Shown here in pieces: positions 62,232 through 64,000 of a DNA stretch of 64,000 nucleotides. The number at the start of each line of letters is the position of its first letter. Position 1 is the stretch's first letter. Below the pieces are notes generated by a model, which searched no databases, was not told where the DNA came from, and saw nothing but the letters and a program-made list of their open reading frames with translations. The position numbers and the translations under genes are program-made. Source of the DNA: Pigmentiphaga humi (lineage in GTDB: Bacteria; Pseudomonadota; Gammaproteobacteria; Burkholderiales; Burkholderiaceae_B); NCBI RefSeq assembly GCF_900606115.1, contig NZ_UWPJ01000036.1:1-64000 (forward strand), read 5' to 3'.

Positions 62232-63332
62232 TTATCGCGGTGATTTCGCGATGTCGGGAGTCGTTACCGAGACGTCCGCGCATTGGGCGCGGTGCAACAG
62301 CGCATGGTCGGCCAGCACCAGCGCCAGCAAGGCCTCGGCGATGGGCGTGGCGCGTATGCCCACGCACGGATCATGGCGGCCCAGGGTCTCGACCACGGTG
62401 GGCTGGCCCTGTTTGTCGATCGAGCGGCGCGGACTGCGAATGCTGGAAGTCGGCTTGATGCCCAACGACACGGTAATGGGCTGACCGGTGGAAATGCCGC
62501 CCAGGATGCCGCCCGCGTTGTTGGAAAGAAAACCTTCCGGCGTGAGCTCGTCGCCGTGCTCGGTCCCGCGCTGCGCCACGCTGTGGAAACCCGCGCCGAT
62601 CTCGACCGCCTTGACTGCGTTCAGGCCCATCATGACGTAGGCGATGTCGGCATCCAACCGGCCATAGACGGGCTCGCCCAGGCCGACCGGCACGTTCTCG
62701 GCCACGACCTCGATGCGCGCGCCGACCGAATCGCCGTCGCGCCGCAATTGGTCCATGTACGCCTCGAGCTCGGCGATCTTGCTGGCACCGGCGGCGAAGA
62801 AGGGATTGGCATGGACGGCCTCCCAGTTTTCGAACGGAACCTCGATATCGCCCAGTTGGCTCATGTAGCCCCGCACTTTCACGCCGTAGCGCTCGGCCAG
62901 CCACTTCTTGGCCACGGCGCCGGCAGCCACCGTGGGCGCGGTCAGCCGCGCCGACGAACGGCCGCCGCCGCGCGGATCGCGGATGCCGAACTTGTGCCAG
63001 TAGGTGTAGTCGGCATGGCCGGGCCGGAAGGTCTCGGCAATGCTGCTGTAGTCCTTGCTGCGCGCGTCCTGGTTGCGGATCAGCAGCGCGATGGGCGTGC
63101 CGGTGGTCTTGCCCTCGTAGACCCCGGACAGGATCTCGACCGTATCGGGCTCCTGCCGCTGCGTCACGTGACGCGACGTGCCCGGACGGCGCCGGTCCAG
63201 CTCGACCTGGATATCGGCCTCGGCCAACGCCAGCCCCGGAGGACAGCCGTCGATCACGCACCCCACGGCCGGACCGTGGGACTCGCCGAAATTGGTGACG
63301 CGGAAAAGCTCTCCGAGGATGCTGCCTGGCAT
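62232..63332 (-). CDS. aroC: Chorismate synthase
   Basis: The last step of the shikimate pathway; FMN-dependent elimination of phosphate from EPSP. The 366-residue protein has all three signatures: [31 protein letters not shown] and [18 protein letters not shown] at 63332 gives the usual length; an upstream open frame of 30 codons is ignored. It precedes the M48 gene. Confidence 0.98.
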   Translation of the reverse strand: MPGSILGELFRVTNFGESHGPAVGCVIDGCPPGLALAEADIQVELDRRRPGTSRHVTQRQEPDTVEILSGVYEGKTTGTPIALLIRNQDARSKDYSSIAETFRPGHADYTYWHKFGIRDPRGGGRSSARLTAPTVAAGAVAKKWLAERYGVKVRGYMSQLGDIEVPFENWEAVHANPFFAAGASKIAELEAYMDQLRRDGDSVGARIEVVAENVPVGLGEPVYGRLDADIAYVMMGLNAVKAVEIGAGFHSVAQRGTEHGDELTPEGFLSNNAGGILGGISTGQPITVSLGIKPTSSIRSPRRSIDKQGQPTVVETLGRHDPCVGIRATPIAEALLALVLADHALLHRAQCADVSVTTPDIAKSPR

Positions 63333-63426
63333 GGGACGATGGACTCCGAAAAGGATGCAACGAGACGCAACCCGGATTATCGCACCCCCGGCGCCTATCG
63401 TGCCCCACTCTCCAAGAAGCAAGCCA

Positions 63427-63451
63427 GATCCAGAGCACAGCGGATCCAGCC
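63427..63451 (-). repeat. Fragment of the 80-bp element upstream of aroC (G')
   Basis: GATCCAGAGCACAGCGGATCC resembles, in 20-base parts, the tail of the inverted copies at 20800 and 13430. It stands about 30 bp from the full copy G and in the same orientation. Confidence 0.55.
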
Positions 63452-63479
63452 CTGTCTCCCACGGAGCACGCTGGGTTTT

Positions 63480-63558
63480 GACCCAGGATGCGGTGGATCC
63501 GGCTCCGCCGGACCACCCGCATCGCCCCCTGGGGGGCGCGCGTCAGCGCGTAGGGGGG
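63480..63558 (-). repeat. 80-bp interspersed element, copy G (after the CBS gene)
   Basis: Read on the minus strand, it starts immediately at the stop codon of the CBS-domain gene and runs in the direction of transcription: TACGCGCTGACGCGCG, CCCCCCAGGGGGCG, CCGGCGGAGCCGG, ATCCTGGGTC. It belongs to the same variant as copies D and E. Confidence 0.9.
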
Positions 63559-64000
63559 CTACACCTCTTCAGCTTCCCGCGTTTCGCCCGGCCAGTCGCG
63601 GATATAGGCCTTGAGCATGCGGTTCTCGAAGCTTTGCGCCTCGAGCACGGCCTTGGCCACGTCGTAGAAAGAGATCACGCCCAGCAGCATGCGTCCGTCC
63701 ATGACCGGGATATAGCGCGCATGCTTGTCAAGCATCAGCCGGCGCACTTCGTTGACCTCGGTATTGGGCGAGACGGTCACCGGCGCATCGTCCATGATGG
63801 AACGGATCGTGGTGGTTCCCAGCGAGCCGCCCTGCGCGTGCAGGTGGCGGATGATTTCCCGGAAAGTGAGCATGCCCACCAGTTCGCCGAACTCCATGAC
63901 GACCAGCGAACCGATGTCCTGGGTCGCCATGGTGTCGACCACCTGGGCGACGGGGGTATCGGGGCCGGCGGTATAGAGCGCGTCGCCTTTGACGCGCAGG
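63559..64000 (-). CDS. CBS-domain protein, 5' end beyond the window
   Basis: The reading frame stays open to the window edge, adding LRVKGDALYTAGPDTPVAQV before the first in-window candidate start, so the true start lies just outside. Two CBS motifs are visible (VAQVVDTMATQDIGSLVV... and MDDAPVTVSPNTEVNEVRRL, each shown in part). Such small paired-CBS proteins bind adenosyl nucleotides, but no partner is evident. The gene ends in REAEEV, directly against repeat copy G. Confidence 0.85.
   Translation of the reverse strand, partial: LRVKGDALYTAGPDTPVAQVVDTMATQDIGSLVVMEFGELVGMLTFREIIRHLHAQGGSLGTTTIRSIMDDAPVTVSPNTEVNEVRRLMLDKHARYIPVMDGRMLLGVISFYDVAKAVLEAQSFENRMLKAYIRDWPGETREAEEV

Overview
The window is a GC-rich betaproteobacterial chromosome segment, most likely from Bordetella (Alcaligenaceae). 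The reasons are an FNR-type regulator closely resembling B. pertussis Btr, a PagL lipid A deacylase, the order sigE-rseA-rseB-mucD-lepA-lepB-rnc-era-recO-pdxJ-acpS-nagZ-uvrC-pgsA, and leuCDB-asd-fimV-truA next to trpFBA-accD. Species cannot be fixed from sequence alone. I see no tRNA, rRNA, CRISPR array, prophage or insertion sequence.

Layout. (1) 0-4.3 kb, plus strand: a stand-alone response regulator preceded by a striking 33-bp inverted repeat, a soluble hybrid histidine kinase, a LysR regulator and the FNR-like regulator. (2) 4.4-20.7 kb, minus strand: an MFS transporter, pgsA, uvrC, nagZ, acpS, pdxJ, recO, era, rnc, lepB, lepA, then the envelope-stress module mucD-rseB-rseA-rpoE. (3) 20.9-27.7 kb, minus strand: the lipid synthesis cluster yceD-rpmF-plsX-fabH-fabD-fabG-acpP-fabF, with a good sigma-70 promoter ahead of yceD and an intrinsic terminator after acpP. 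(4) 27.9-35.9 kb: yceF (maf-type) and a tetrapyrrole-methylase-family gene on plus; sppA, gph and rluC on minus; rne on plus behind a leader of about 690 nt, divergent from rluC. (5) 36.0-45.6 kb: an accessory signalling island made of a transmembrane hybrid kinase with three receiver domains, cheR, a receiver-less cheB, a receiver-GGDEF cyclase, an EAL phosphodiesterase, and bcsD-bcsP-bcsQ of a cellulose secretion operon without the synthase genes. The island lies between rne and moaA and is bounded by two similar, same-orientation copies of an 80-bp repeat. (6) 45.8-61.0 kb: moaA, then on minus pagL, accD, trpA, trpB, trpF, an inserted GAF-PAS-GGDEF-EAL gene, truA, fimV, asd, leuB, leuD and leuC. 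(7) 61.3-64.0 kb, minus: an M48 lipoprotein protease, aroC and a CBS-domain gene that runs off the window.

How it fits together: regions 2 and 3 hold housekeeping functions for translation, repair, membrane lipid and envelope stress, tightly packed with many 1-8 nt overlaps. Region 5 and the two-component genes of region 1 are the accessory, sensory part. Three cyclic-di-GMP proteins lie in this window, and the orphan bcs genes suggest that the island once fed, or feeds in trans, a c-di-GMP-dependent surface polysaccharide or secretion function. A GC-rich repeat of about 80 bp recurs seven times between transcription units. A second repeat type is translated as the C-terminal tail of RNase III.
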